From the NCBI RefSeq assembly GCF_031191185.1, contig NZ_CP133465.1, positions 1,298,001-1,362,000 of the forward strand: a stretch of 64,000 nucleotides of DNA, read 5' to 3'. This stretch comes from Prevotella nigrescens. GTDB taxonomy: Bacteria > Bacteroidota > Bacteroidia > Bacteroidales > Bacteroidaceae. A program made the position numbers and the translations under genes. Positions 53,177-62,348 of the stretch are shown piece by piece. A model generated the notes under the pieces. It saw only the letters and a list, made by a program, of their open reading frames with translations, was not told the DNA's origin and did no database searches. How positions within the stretch are numbered: the first letter of the stretch is position 1; every line of letters starts with the position of its first letter.

Positions 53177-54478
53177 TTATTTTTTAAGAGGAAACTTCTT
53201 GAGCAGTGCCTCATGATATTTTAAATAATAATAGAGCATCCCCAGCGCTATTATTCTTAAGTTTCCAGTATCTGAATACGAAAATAAATACATTCCTCCT
53301 TGCGCACTTATGCAAACAGTGAAATATAAAAGTAGTAGTTGGTAAAGTTTAACTTTATTATTATTTATCTTGTTCTTCTGAAAAGAATCGATAACGAAGA
53401 AATTGAAAACTATAAATATTATCACTGCGAAGAAAGGACCAAAGTCGATGGTGAAATCACCTACAAATGTAGAAAAGACTTCATCGTTTATTTTTAGATT
53501 TGAATAAATTTCTCTGCGTTCAACATAATTCATTGAAGTTTTAGAATCGACTAATCGTTTGAAAAGATTGAGGGTTCTATCTCCGTATCTAATTCCATTG
53601 TCGTCTAAACCGTGATTGTTAAAATATATATTTCCTTGTCCGATATACCAATTGATGAAAGCAGCAATTCCACCTTTCTCTGAACCAAAGCGACTAATGG
53701 TAATAGCAGCTACAGGCAATGTAATGACAACGATGAAAACTATTCCGACTTTCTTTATAAACTTATTGAGTCTTTTTGAAAGATATTGTTTAAACAAAAA
53801 ATATCCACAAATAATAGTCAGGAAAGCTAATGCAACTCCGCTTCGTTGTCCTCGCATAATAGGTATGACAAGATTAATGATATTAGCAAATAGAAGACCA
53901 CAAATAATCTTGTAATTCTTTTCTTGCATTGTCATAAAATAAAATAGTAAAAAGATACTTATGTCAGAAAAAGAATTAAAGAGAATAGCTGGTATATTGC
54001 GGATAGCTCCACCTGCATTTGACGCATTATCTATTTGCTCCATATAGGCATCTCTACCAGCTTTAGCATCTGTAAAGATTGACATTAAGCCATTTTGGAA
54101 ATCAGAAATAATTCCTGGTAAATTCAAGATTGCAACGACAATAATGATAATCGCTATGATTTGCAGAATATTCGACTGTGGATATTCTATACAATTAGTT
54201 GGATGTATGTGATGATAAATTGCAGGAGATAGAGCTATCATCATCATGGTATATAAGTATAAATATGGGAAAAGTTTCAGGGGTTCATAGTTTGTGAATT
54301 GCAATATAGAATCATCATTAATCGTCATAATAGAAAAAAAAGCATAGACGATATACATTACGATGATAAAGCTGCCAGCATCAAAGATCTTATTTTTGCG
54401 TTGATACCAAATCAACGTTATTACCCATAGCAGTATGAGAAATGCAGATAGTATATAATTACTTTCAATTACCGACAT
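53177..54478 (-). CDS. Wzy-type oligosaccharide repeat-unit polymerase
   Basis: A 433-residue membrane protein with about eleven hydrophobic segments and one large periplasmic loop (residues about 270-345, containing DDNGIRYGDRTLNLFKRLVDS). This topology is typical of Wzy polymerases, which join lipid-linked repeat units in the periplasm; sequence conservation in the family is low, so the call rests on topology and on its place next to wzx, wzz and the exporter. Its start overlaps the wzx end by 10 nt. Confidence 0.8.
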   Translation of the reverse strand: MSVIESNYILSAFLILLWVITLIWYQRKNKIFDAGSFIIVMYIVYAFFSIMTINDDSILQFTNYEPLKLFPYLYLYTMMMIALSPAIYHHIHPTNCIEYPQSNILQIIAIIIIVVAILNLPGIISDFQNGLMSIFTDAKAGRDAYMEQIDNASNAGGAIRNIPAILFNSFSDISIFLLFYFMTMQEKNYKIICGLLFANIINLVIPIMRGQRSGVALAFLTIICGYFLFKQYLSKRLNKFIKKVGIVFIVVITLPVAAITISRFGSEKGGIAAFINWYIGQGNIYFNNHGLDDNGIRYGDRTLNLFKRLVDSKTSMNYVERREIYSNLKINDEVFSTFVGDFTIDFGPFFAVIIFIVFNFFVIDSFQKNKINNNKVKLYQLLLLYFTVCISAQGGMYLFSYSDTGNLRIIALGMLYYYLKYHEALLKKFPLKK

Positions 54479-56016
54479 AAGCGTTTTTTTATAAACGAAT
54501 TAACGTAACTATATAGAACCTTCTTCTCTGACTTGTTAGTTCCTAACAGTAATGCAAATACAATAAAGAAAGTTGGAGAATACAGGAAAACAAAAAGTAT
54601 TCGTAGAATATTGCTCTCAATGTTCTGTTGTAGTAGGTAACAGCTTCCAGCTCCCAATGCCAATATTACTACTCCGGGAATAATTAAAGTTGTAATATAA
54701 GAGCCTATAGAGAACTGATGATAATATTTGCGTAAACAAAATAGCCTTATAATATGTGCAAGTGCTGATACAGCTATCATTGAAATAAGAGCAAAGTAAG
54801 ATGGTAAATGCAGTGTAAAGAAGATCCACGAAATGGGTAAGCATAAGAGTGTAATACTCTCAACTTTTAAGTGGTATTCCTTAACTTTGCCTGTTGCTTG
54901 AATAATTGTTGTAATCGGATTATTCATTGATAAGCACACTATATAAATAATAATGAGGCGGGCAAATAAAGTGAAGTTGTGATCTGTAATATTCAACCAC
55001 CAACTCAAAATGTTTGGCATTTCTAAAATGATGGGTGTACCAATAGCTAAAAGAACATAGAGTATAAGTTTGTTGCCAACAGAAAAGAGCTTGTTAAGGT
55101 AGATGAAATTTTTCTCAGCATACGCTTTTATCATTGCTGGACGCAAAGGAATGATAATGCTATTGCACAATGCTCCAAAAGCATTATTAATTTGTAAAGC
55201 GACACCAAATGCAGCATTTATTGTTGCACCAAAGAAAATATTCAGCAAGATAATATTTCCTTGCTGCATTCCGATATTAGCAACATTGCCAAATAGTGTC
55301 CAACCAGAAAAAGAAAGTAACTCTTTATATAGTTTACGGTCAGTGGTTTTGTGGTAATGACATTCTTTATAGTGTGTTTTTCCATACCACATATATATCG
55401 TGAAAATAATGATACTGCTAATTAACAGACACATACCATAAAAAGAAAGGTTATCTATCATAAACTTTCCAATAAGTGCGGCTGACCCTAATCTAAGTAA
55501 ACATTCTATGGTGGATACAATAGCATATACACTTATATTTTCCTGAGCGAATATGGCTGCAGTATATGGAATCTGAAATAAAGAAAAGATAAATGTAAAT
55601 ATGGTAAACTGATACAACCATATAACAGCTACCATTCTTGCAGTTGGGATTACTAATTGGGTGTTAACGAACCATAAGCCAACAGTCTCAAATATGAAGA
55701 TTATAAGAACAGAAAGCAAGGCAATGATATTAATGCACGATGAATAAATTTCTGTTTGTTTTTGAATATCATTTTTCCCGATATAGAAAGAAAAGAACCT
55801 CTGAACAGAAAGTGAGAGTACACCTGTTAAGAACGATGCAATTGTTACTACTCCCGCTATTGTATTGAAGATACCATAATCTTCAATACCTAACCTTCTC
55901 ATAATTACACGTACAATATAAAGGTTAAGAAGTGTAATAACCAACATGCGAACAAACAAGAATAATGTGTTCGATGCTATGTTTTTTGTTCTTGTTGTTT
56001 CTTTTGTATCGGGCAT
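54469..56016 (-). CDS. Wzx-type polysaccharide flippase
   Basis: A 515-residue MOP-superfamily membrane protein with about fourteen hydrophobic segments. The N-terminal region TRTKNIASNTLFLFVRMLVI and the motif GIEDYGIFNTIAGVV are typical of Wzx/RfbX flippases, which turn undecaprenyl-linked repeat units across the inner membrane. Positioned between wzz and wzy in a Wzy-dependent assembly operon. Start at 56016, 7 bp after the wzz stop. Confidence 0.88.
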   Translation of the reverse strand: MPDTKETTRTKNIASNTLFLFVRMLVITLLNLYIVRVIMRRLGIEDYGIFNTIAGVVTIASFLTGVLSLSVQRFFSFYIGKNDIQKQTEIYSSCINIIALLSVLIIFIFETVGLWFVNTQLVIPTARMVAVIWLYQFTIFTFIFSLFQIPYTAAIFAQENISVYAIVSTIECLLRLGSAALIGKFMIDNLSFYGMCLLISSIIIFTIYMWYGKTHYKECHYHKTTDRKLYKELLSFSGWTLFGNVANIGMQQGNIILLNIFFGATINAAFGVALQINNAFGALCNSIIIPLRPAMIKAYAEKNFIYLNKLFSVGNKLILYVLLAIGTPIILEMPNILSWWLNITDHNFTLFARLIIIYIVCLSMNNPITTIIQATGKVKEYHLKVESITLLCLPISWIFFTLHLPSYFALISMIAVSALAHIIRLFCLRKYYHQFSIGSYITTLIIPGVVILALGAGSCYLLQQNIESNILRILFVFLYSPTFFIVFALLLGTNKSEKKVLYSYVNSFIKKRLCR

Positions 56017-56023
56017 ATTGAAG

Positions 56024-57061
56024 TTAATGCAGTATATCCCTTATGACATAAACTGATAAAATAATAAAAGCAGATATAAACATCTCGAGTACAAATGATA
56101 CCCTCTTAGGTCCTGAAGGTTTCACAGGGACTTCTGCTCCCTGAATTGTTGTAAAAACAGGTGTACGTTCTTGTAGTTTAGCATCGGCAGCTTTAAGTTG
56201 TGCTACAAGAGTAGTATAGGTGTTATACTTCAGTTGCATGTCATTTTCTAAATCATTTTGTTTCAGCTTCACACTTTCCAATACAACATCCATATCGGCA
56301 TCACTTATTTTACCATATTCCTTACGAACTTTTTCATAGTCTCGTTTGGCTTGATTTACGAGACTTTGATAATGTTCTACATCGTTTCTTAACTTTCTTG
56401 TTCTATATTCAATAATATATTTCTGCAACTGTGTCCTTGTAGCATCTGCAAGCATTTTTGCTACCATAGGGTCTTGTGCTACAGTTGCAATACTTATAAT
56501 ACCTGTCTTTTTGTCGGTACTAATTTTTATGTTATCTCTCATTCCTTTCACAAGATCGTTGTCCGACTTTGAAAGTTGGTAAGGATTAAATTTTTCTGGA
56601 GCAAAATTATTGGTATTCTTCGGTGCTAACTTCTTTAATACCCATATATATGTTTTTTGCCACCAAGTTATTTTTGTATGATATTTAAGATAATTGTAAT
56701 AATCAGTATTGAGTTTCTTGTCGATAGTCTGTATTTTTACTTTAAATAGTGCAGTTGCGAAACCATTATCCTTCATCAAATCGGGATACAACAATGGAGA
56801 AATGGCATCGGTACTCTTTCCTGTTGGTAAATCGAAGCCAAACGAAGATGCAATATCTCCTAAGGCACCAGCATCTGCCATAGAATTCATTTCTGGTGCC
56901 ATGGCTGTTTCGCTTGTGTATGTTCTTGGTACACAAAGAATGATATAAGATGATAATGCGATAACAATTGGCAATGTTATAAAGAATAGTTTCTTATGTT
57001 CTCTGATTCTTTTAAACACCAATCGTAGATCTATTTGTTTTACCTTTTCTTCGTTTTCCAT
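56024..57061 (-). CDS. Wzz-type chain-length determinant
   Basis: A 345-residue inner-membrane protein with two transmembrane helices (residues about 25-47, KLFFITLPIVIALSSYIILC, and about 320-340) and a periplasmic domain with coiled-coil (RNDVEHYQSLVNQAKRDYEK), the polysaccharide co-polymerase layout that sets glycan chain length. Proline-glycine motif near the second helix: KPSGPKRVSF. No tyrosine-kinase domain is fused and no separate kinase gene is seen in the window, so this is the kinase-free type. Next to the SLBB exporter. Confidence 0.9.
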   Translation of the reverse strand: MENEEKVKQIDLRLVFKRIREHKKLFFITLPIVIALSSYIILCVPRTYTSETAMAPEMNSMADAGALGDIASSFGFDLPTGKSTDAISPLLYPDLMKDNGFATALFKVKIQTIDKKLNTDYYNYLKYHTKITWWQKTYIWVLKKLAPKNTNNFAPEKFNPYQLSKSDNDLVKGMRDNIKISTDKKTGIISIATVAQDPMVAKMLADATRTQLQKYIIEYRTRKLRNDVEHYQSLVNQAKRDYEKVRKEYGKISDADMDVVLESVKLKQNDLENDMQLKYNTYTTLVAQLKAADAKLQERTPVFTTIQGAEVPVKPSGPKRVSFVLEMFISAFIILSVYVIRDILH

Positions 57062-57107
57062 TAACTCGATATTTTTATATATGGTAGTTATTTAAACTGA
57101 ACGATTT

Positions 57108-59735
57108 TTACTTCAAAATATTGGCAAGTGTTGCCAGTACAGCAGCCATACTTGATGTACTTGAGCCGATGGTCATAAGTTCTGCAAGACTCATTCTTGC
57201 ACGTGATTTGCTCGGAACAATGATTTCACAGCCAGGTCGTACCTTTGCATTGTGTCCAACTTTTGCGAGCGTACCATTCATATATAATATGTAAGTACGG
57301 CTCTTTTTTGCATCGGACGAGAATCCGCCGGCTTGATCTATGTAATAAGCTACATTTTTGCCTTCGCGATAGCTTACTGTATTCGGATACATTACTGCAC
57401 CATTTATTTTTACTGTACCATTATATTGTGGAATAATTATACGGTCGCCTTCACGAAGAATAAGATCGGCGTCACTTCCTGGAGAAGCTAAAGCTTTATC
57501 CAATTCGATACCCACAGGATAAGTTTCTGGTATCTGGAACTTTTTCATTAAAGAATCTTGCGTTTGTTGTGAAGCTTGTAAAATACCTGCTGCGTTTGAA
57601 CTCTTGGCTGCAAGATCAAGGAAACTCTTATTTTCTTGTTCCATTTGCATTTTGTAAACAGCCTCCATGCGCATTTTCTCAATCTTATTTGGTTTACGTT
57701 CTAATCTTGCCCCTTGAATATAAGCTAAATTAGTTGCTCCACCTGCTGCTTTAAATATATCTGTTAAACGAGTATTGCGTCCTGTAAGAGAATAATTTCC
57801 TTCAAACAAAACTTCTCCTTCAATGCTAACATTCTGCTGTTTTGTAGTACCGGGACTTTTACGAACAAATACCTGATCGAAAGGTGCGAGAATAAATCCA
57901 GGCTGACCATCTATAACAAAACCATCTTTTAAACTGAAGGTGAAACTTTGAGCGATAATGGAGTCGGAAGTTGTTGCTTCTGGATTTACTATTCTTCGAG
58001 ACACATCTACTCTTACTGTAGATGCCGTTTGTTTTAGTCCACCTGCTTGCAAAATGAAATCTTCTAATGTTTCGTTGTCAGCATATTTATATCTACCAGG
58101 ATATAGCACTTCTCCATGAATAGTCAATATTCGTTCTTCTTGCACGTCTGTTCTTGTTGGTACAAACAAAACATCTTCATTTTGTAGTGGGATATCTGCT
58201 GCTTTACCGAGTAAAATTCCTTCTACATCAACAGAAATGACCTCTAAAGTCCGGTCAGCCTTCATACGGTGCATAACTGCATGTGGTCCGAATGCAACTT
58301 CTGTTAGTCCTTCTGCTGCTTCAACCAAGTCGCGTACAGTATTTATTTGTCCACCCACTTCATACATGCCTGGACGGAACACCGCACCTTTTATCTCTAC
58401 CATGTTTTCATATCTTGGTATAACGGAATCTACGCTAACAGAGTCTTCATCGGCAAGTTTAAAACGGTTCATATCAAACTCACTTACATTATATATCGAA
58501 TATTGACGACCAGTTTTTCTTCTTACACGGACAGATTTTGTATAGGCATCACCAGCAAAACCGCCTGCATAATTAATGAGCGCCCCTAAATTTTCGTTAC
58601 GTTTCATTTCGTAATACATAGGGCGTTTTACTTTTCCACTTATATTAACAAGAACTTCGTAGGCATCTACAGCAATAACATCGTTATCAGCCAACCGGAC
58701 GTTTCCTGTTAATTTCCCACGTTTTAAGAAGTCGTATATATCCACAGTGCTTATAAGTCGTCCTTGTCTATAAACCTTAATGTTACGAAGCGTACCAAGG
58801 TCTGTAATACCTCCTGCCATATACAAGGCATTAAATACGGTGGTGAAAGCCGACAAAGTATAAGTTCCAGGTGCTTTTACTTCGCCTACTACATTGACCA
58901 TAATGGTGTGTGTTTGTCCAACTGACAGTCTTATCTTCGAGTTGCTATAACGGTTTCCTAATTTAGCTCTAATTCTATTATTTGCTTGTCTTACGGTCAG
59001 TCCGCTTACTTGAATAGGTCCGAAACCTTCTATTGTAACATTTCCATCAGGGGCTACGGTAGTATCATACGATTTCTGTGATGCTCCATAGATATCAATA
59101 AATACAGCATCTCCTGGTCCTAAACGATAATTCGCAGGAAGTGCCATGTTCATATTAGGTTCAAACGATAAATATTTATTATTGAATATATCGCGTCCCC
59201 AGACTTTCTTCTTCTTTTTCTTTAATTGCTTTAAGAGATTTTTATACATTGTAGCCGTATCTTGCGGCATCCAGTCGTCCATTTCCTCTTGTATTAAGAG
59301 AAAGTCCTTATCGTCTTCATCGTATGTGTTAGGGTGATTATTCGTACCGTCTATTCGTTTATCTGAATATTTCTTTGCCTCATTTTCTGAATCTTCGTAA
59401 TCTTGCATTGTTTTCTCTGCAATCTTTCTCTTATCCATTCCTGGGCGTATCTGTCCATTATTCTTTCTACTTCTGTCAGTACTGCCATCTTTACTTGATG
59501 CATTGCCCAATGACGAGTTACCTTTCTTCATTTTTTCGTAGGTATCTCTAACTCTTCTAATTTGAGAAATATCTACACCATTCTGCATCAACTTTGTTAC
59601 GATTTGTGTTTGTGATGTTCCCTTGTTATGCTCTTTCACTATGAACTCCATGACTTGCGTATCGGTCATGTTTGATTGTGCATAGGTGTTTAATGCACTT
59701 AGCATTATGAAGAATAAGAGGACGAATCTTTTCAT
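57108..59735 (-). CDS. SLBB-domain polysaccharide export protein (Wza-like)
   Basis: An 875-residue exported protein forming the periplasmic/outer-membrane channel. Signal peptide MKRFVLLFFIMLSALNTYAQ, then a charged helical region (residues 25-180), the Poly_export domain (YRLGPGDAVFIDIYG at about 205, APDGNVTIEGFGPIQVSG) and about six SLBB domains (VNVVGEVKAPGTY, VNISGKVKRPMYY, VEIKGAVFRPGMY, LTIHGEVLYPGRY, VSIEGEVLFEGNY, VKINGAVMYPNTV). Much larger than E. coli Wza (about 380), as usual in Bacteroidetes. No lipobox cysteine; signal peptidase I processing is expected. Confidence 0.94.
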   Translation of the reverse strand: MKRFVLLFFIMLSALNTYAQSNMTDTQVMEFIVKEHNKGTSQTQIVTKLMQNGVDISQIRRVRDTYEKMKKGNSSLGNASSKDGSTDRSRKNNGQIRPGMDKRKIAEKTMQDYEDSENEAKKYSDKRIDGTNNHPNTYDEDDKDFLLIQEEMDDWMPQDTATMYKNLLKQLKKKKKKVWGRDIFNNKYLSFEPNMNMALPANYRLGPGDAVFIDIYGASQKSYDTTVAPDGNVTIEGFGPIQVSGLTVRQANNRIRAKLGNRYSNSKIRLSVGQTHTIMVNVVGEVKAPGTYTLSAFTTVFNALYMAGGITDLGTLRNIKVYRQGRLISTVDIYDFLKRGKLTGNVRLADNDVIAVDAYEVLVNISGKVKRPMYYEMKRNENLGALINYAGGFAGDAYTKSVRVRRKTGRQYSIYNVSEFDMNRFKLADEDSVSVDSVIPRYENMVEIKGAVFRPGMYEVGGQINTVRDLVEAAEGLTEVAFGPHAVMHRMKADRTLEVISVDVEGILLGKAADIPLQNEDVLFVPTRTDVQEERILTIHGEVLYPGRYKYADNETLEDFILQAGGLKQTASTVRVDVSRRIVNPEATTSDSIIAQSFTFSLKDGFVIDGQPGFILAPFDQVFVRKSPGTTKQQNVSIEGEVLFEGNYSLTGRNTRLTDIFKAAGGATNLAYIQGARLERKPNKIEKMRMEAVYKMQMEQENKSFLDLAAKSSNAAGILQASQQTQDSLMKKFQIPETYPVGIELDKALASPGSDADLILREGDRIIIPQYNGTVKINGAVMYPNTVSYREGKNVAYYIDQAGGFSSDAKKSRTYILYMNGTLAKVGHNAKVRPGCEIIVPSKSRARMSLAELMTIGSSTSSMAAVLATLANILK

Positions 59736-59741
59736 ATCTTT

Positions 59742-60362
59742 TTAAAATTTATTTCCACTTACGATATTTACGAATGTTTTAATAATTATTTTGAAGTCTA
59801 ACCATAATGAACGTCTTTCAAAATAACTTATATCCATCTGAAGACGTTTCAGCATTTTCTCCATTGTGTCGGTGTAGCCATTATACAGCGTGGCTTCAGA
59901 AGTTAATCCGGGTCTCATATTATAAATAATAGGGTAGAGATCTGTATGCTCCATAATTTTATCTATAAAATATTTACGTTCCGGCCGTGGTCCCACCAAA
60001 GACATATCTCCCACCAATACATTCCATAATTGTGGTAATTCGTCAAGATGATGTTCACGAAGAAATTGCTCGAATGGGGTAGAGTTCTTATAATTTGTTT
60101 TTGAAGTTAGTTGCGGTATATTACTTTCTGTTTTATTGCTAATTGTACGGAATTTGAGAATAACAAATGGTTTACCCTTATATCCAATACGTGCTTGACG
60201 AAAGAATATAGGACCATTCCTCTGACACTTCATTAGGACTGAAATAATTACGAATATAGGAGAAAGTAAAATTAACCCCAAAGCAGACATAACGAAATCT
60301 AAGGCTCTCTTTACACCTCGTTGTATGCTACCCATGGCATCGGTTTGTGTTGCTTTACTCAT
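59742..60362 (-). CDS. Undecaprenyl-phosphate sugar transferase (PglC/WcaJ C-terminal type)
   Basis: A 206-residue monotopic phosphoglycosyl transferase that loads the first sugar-phosphate on undecaprenyl phosphate. One hydrophobic re-entrant segment (ALDFVMSALGLILLSPIFVI) is followed by the catalytic motifs LKFRT, HHLDELPQLWNVL and SLVGPRPE. It is the short form without the N-terminal membrane bundle of WcaJ. First gene of the minus-strand operon reaching to 48.5 kb; the exporter begins 6 bp downstream. Together with the WecA-like enzyme it gives this region two candidate initiating transferases. Confidence 0.93.
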   Translation of the reverse strand: MSKATQTDAMGSIQRGVKRALDFVMSALGLILLSPIFVIISVLMKCQRNGPIFFRQARIGYKGKPFVILKFRTISNKTESNIPQLTSKTNYKNSTPFEQFLREHHLDELPQLWNVLVGDMSLVGPRPERKYFIDKIMEHTDLYPIIYNMRPGLTSEATLYNGYTDTMEKMLKRLQMDISYFERRSLWLDFKIIIKTFVNIVSGNKF

Positions 60363-60408
60363 TATTATTCGATTCTTATTTCGGTCTTATTCAAAGTTTT
60401 TCTGAACA

Positions 60409-60424
60409 CTCTTTCTTGAAAGAG
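60409..60424 (-). promoter_or_regulatory. Hairpin in the polysaccharide operon leader
   Basis: CTCTTTC and GAAAGAG separated by 2 nt form a compact palindrome in the leader (about 125 nt) between the promoter at 60495-60502 and the first gene. No T-run follows, so a terminator is unlikely; it may be a protein or antisense target. Confidence 0.4.
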
Positions 60425-60494
60425 CATCAAATGTAAGTAGCAATAATTTAGAGTGCCACTTAGATATATAAACTCTGTTTTTTGAAATTTGTTG

Positions 60495-60502
60495 CAAAGA
60501 TA
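60495..60502 (-). promoter_or_regulatory. -7 element of the polysaccharide operon
   Basis: CAAAGATA on the plus strand reads TATCTTTG on the minus strand; predicted transcript start near 60488. It is the only clear promoter found for the nine genes to 48528. The dinB promoter diverges 34 bp away. Confidence 0.65.
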
Positions 60503-60535
60503 ATGCTTTTTTCTTAAATACTTTTATTTTTTGTG

Positions 60536-60543
60536 TATCTTTG
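60536..60543 (+). promoter_or_regulatory. -7 element for dinB
   Basis: TATCTTTG, exact. Predicted transcript start near 60550, so the in-frame GTG at 60533 cannot be the dinB start. Confidence 0.65.
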
Positions 60544-60562
60544 CACAAGAAAAAAATCGACA

Positions 60563-61624
60563 TTGCGTAAAATAATCCATATAGATATGGATGCTTTTTT
60601 TGCTTCTGTGGAGCAAAGAGATAATCCAGCATTAAAAGGTTTGCCTTTAGTAATATGCCGTGATCTTCCTCGCAGTGTCGTTACTACGGCAAGTTATGAA
60701 GCGAGAAAGTATGGAATACATTCTGCCATGTCATTAGCACAAGCAAAAAGTCGTTGTTCTCATCTTGTTATAATTGAACCTCATTTTCAAAAATATAAAG
60801 AAATCTCACAGCAAATCCATAATATTTTCCATAACTATACCGATTTAGTAGAGCCTGTTTCTTTAGATGAGGCTTTTCTGGATGTAACTTATAACAAGTA
60901 TGGAATAAAGTTAGCTGTTGATTTAGCAAAAAAAATAAAAGAAGAGATATTTCATAAGACTAATCTGACTGCTTCTGCAGGTATCAGCTACAATAAGTTA
61001 TTAGCAAAAATAGCTTCTGATTATCGGAAACCCAATGGTATTTTTACCATACACCCCGACAAGGCTTTGGACTTTGTAGGAAATCTACCTATAACTCAAT
61101 TTTGGGGAATAGGACCTAAGACTGCAAGAACAATGTATAAGATGGGAATTTACAAAGGTGAACAATTACGTAAAGTCTCACTTGTACATTTAACACAAGT
61201 TTTTGGAAAAATGGGTCCCGTGTTCTATAATTTTGCTCGTGGCATAGATAATAGGCTGGTAGAGGCTTTTCATGAACGTAAATCTATAGGATGTGAAGAA
61301 ACTTTTTTGGAAAACCTGAATACAGAATCTCAAGTAATAATAGCACTATACCATATTGTTATAGAGTTGGTTAAACGAATCAATAAAAGTAATTTTGAAG
61401 GACATACTTTATCATTAAAAATTAAATGGGACGCTAAAAATCAAGTTTCACGGAGTATAACAACCGGTAAGTTATTGAAAACGAAAAATGACATTCTACC
61501 TTTAGCTAAATATCTTTTACGCCAGACAGGATACCGCCATCGTACAATTCGTCTACTTGGTCTCTCCGTAAGTGGCGATACTTCGGATAAATTGGAGGAA
61601 GGATTTTTGAATTTTAAAGAATAG
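60563..61624 (+). CDS. dinB: DNA polymerase IV (DinB)
   Basis: A 353-residue Y-family translesion polymerase. Catalytic acids are in HIDMDAFFASVE and SLDEAFLDVT; the steric-gate region FFASVEQRDNP and TASAGISYNKLLAKIASD are typical, and the little-finger domain is present. No beta-clamp pentapeptide is obvious at the short C terminus. I place the start at a TTG (60563, giving MRKIIHIDMDAF, the usual N terminus), because the GTG at 60533 overlaps the promoter and the first ATG would remove the catalytic aspartate. Stress-inducible mutagenesis is the family role. Confidence 0.9.
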   Translation: MRKIIHIDMDAFFASVEQRDNPALKGLPLVICRDLPRSVVTTASYEARKYGIHSAMSLAQAKSRCSHLVIIEPHFQKYKEISQQIHNIFHNYTDLVEPVSLDEAFLDVTYNKYGIKLAVDLAKKIKEEIFHKTNLTASAGISYNKLLAKIASDYRKPNGIFTIHPDKALDFVGNLPITQFWGIGPKTARTMYKMGIYKGEQLRKVSLVHLTQVFGKMGPVFYNFARGIDNRLVEAFHERKSIGCEETFLENLNTESQVIIALYHIVIELVKRINKSNFEGHTLSLKIKWDAKNQVSRSITTGKLLKTKNDILPLAKYLLRQTGYRHRTIRLLGLSVSGDTSDKLEEGFLNFKE

Positions 61625-61724
61625 TATCCTTTCTCTACTTTTGTAATGATATGAAGAATAATAGCCATCACTAATACATTAATATGCTCCTAAAAAATTT
61701 ATAATTAAAATTCACGAGATTTGT

Positions 61725-61770
61725 AATAACAAAATAAAAGAATATAATTACAGATTTTTATTTTGTTATT
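61725..61770. terminator. AT-rich hairpin after dinB
   Basis: AATAACAAAATAAAA (61725-61739) pairs perfectly with 61756-61770 across a 16-nt loop, about 100 bp after dinB. A/T runs on both sides allow bidirectional action. The right arm region resembles the insertion target of the second IS4 copy. Nothing else is recognised in the 377-bp gap 61625-62001 except the promoter at 61980. Confidence 0.6.
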
Positions 61771-61979
61771 AAAGTTTCTTATAAGCTATTTTCAATGCGT
61801 AAAAGTTCTATTGTTACGTTGGTAAAGGGAATGAGGATTATGCTCTTATCTATATACACAACATACACAATTAAGCTTTTAACTGTATAAATTTAATCCC
61901 TATTGCCTATTTGATGATTAATAAATATTAAAACAAGAATAAGCCTATATAAAAAAGGTAGTTTTTAAAATAAAATCAT

Positions 61980-61987
61980 TATCTTTG
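61980..61987 (+). promoter_or_regulatory. -7 element for the sorting-domain/ECF sigma unit
   Basis: TATCTTTG, exact, 20 bp upstream of the first gene of the unit; a transcript start near 61994 is expected. No other TAnnTTTG is seen before the sigma factor gene. Confidence 0.65.
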
Positions 61988-62007
61988 CAATCAAACATAT
62001 AATGTGT

Positions 62008-62319
62008 ATGAAAAGAAGAATATATACTTTTTTATTTGCTATAACCTTTCTAAGTTTTGCTTTGCCAACAACGGTGAAAGCCCATACTTCGTTAGAGATG
62101 ATAGAACAAGATATCCATAACGTTTCTATTTCTGTTTATGGATCTGTTCTCCGTATTGAGGGCGCAAACGACGAGATGTTACAAATATATAATGTAACAG
62201 GGGTATGTGTTATGAGTATTAGAGTAGACGGGCAAGACAAACGCTACAATCTAAGTTTGCCAAAAGGGTGTTATATTGTAAAAGTGGGTAAGGTCGTTCG
62301 TAAAATTTCTATACGATAG
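62008..62319 (+). CDS. Mini-protein consisting mainly of a T9SS type A sorting domain
   Basis: A 103-residue exported protein (105 from the ATG at 62002). Signal peptide MKRRIYTFLFAITFLSFALP ending near VKA is followed by about 78 residues that match a type IX secretion C-terminal sorting domain: a strand-rich start (VSISVYGSVLRIEG), the LQIYNVTGVCV motif, and the ending LPKGCYIVKVGKVVRKISIR. There is almost no cargo in front of it. In Porphyromonas a sorting-domain protein (PorA) serves as a signal for a T9SS regulatory system; here the gene lies 29 bp ahead of an ECF sigma factor, so a sensing role is a reasonable inference. Confidence 0.8.
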   Translation: MKRRIYTFLFAITFLSFALPTTVKAHTSLEMIEQDIHNVSISVYGSVLRIEGANDEMLQIYNVTGVCVMSIRVDGQDKRYNLSLPKGCYIVKVGKVVRKISIR

Positions 62320-62348
62320 ATCTTGTTTGTAGTGACAATTCTTCGCCT

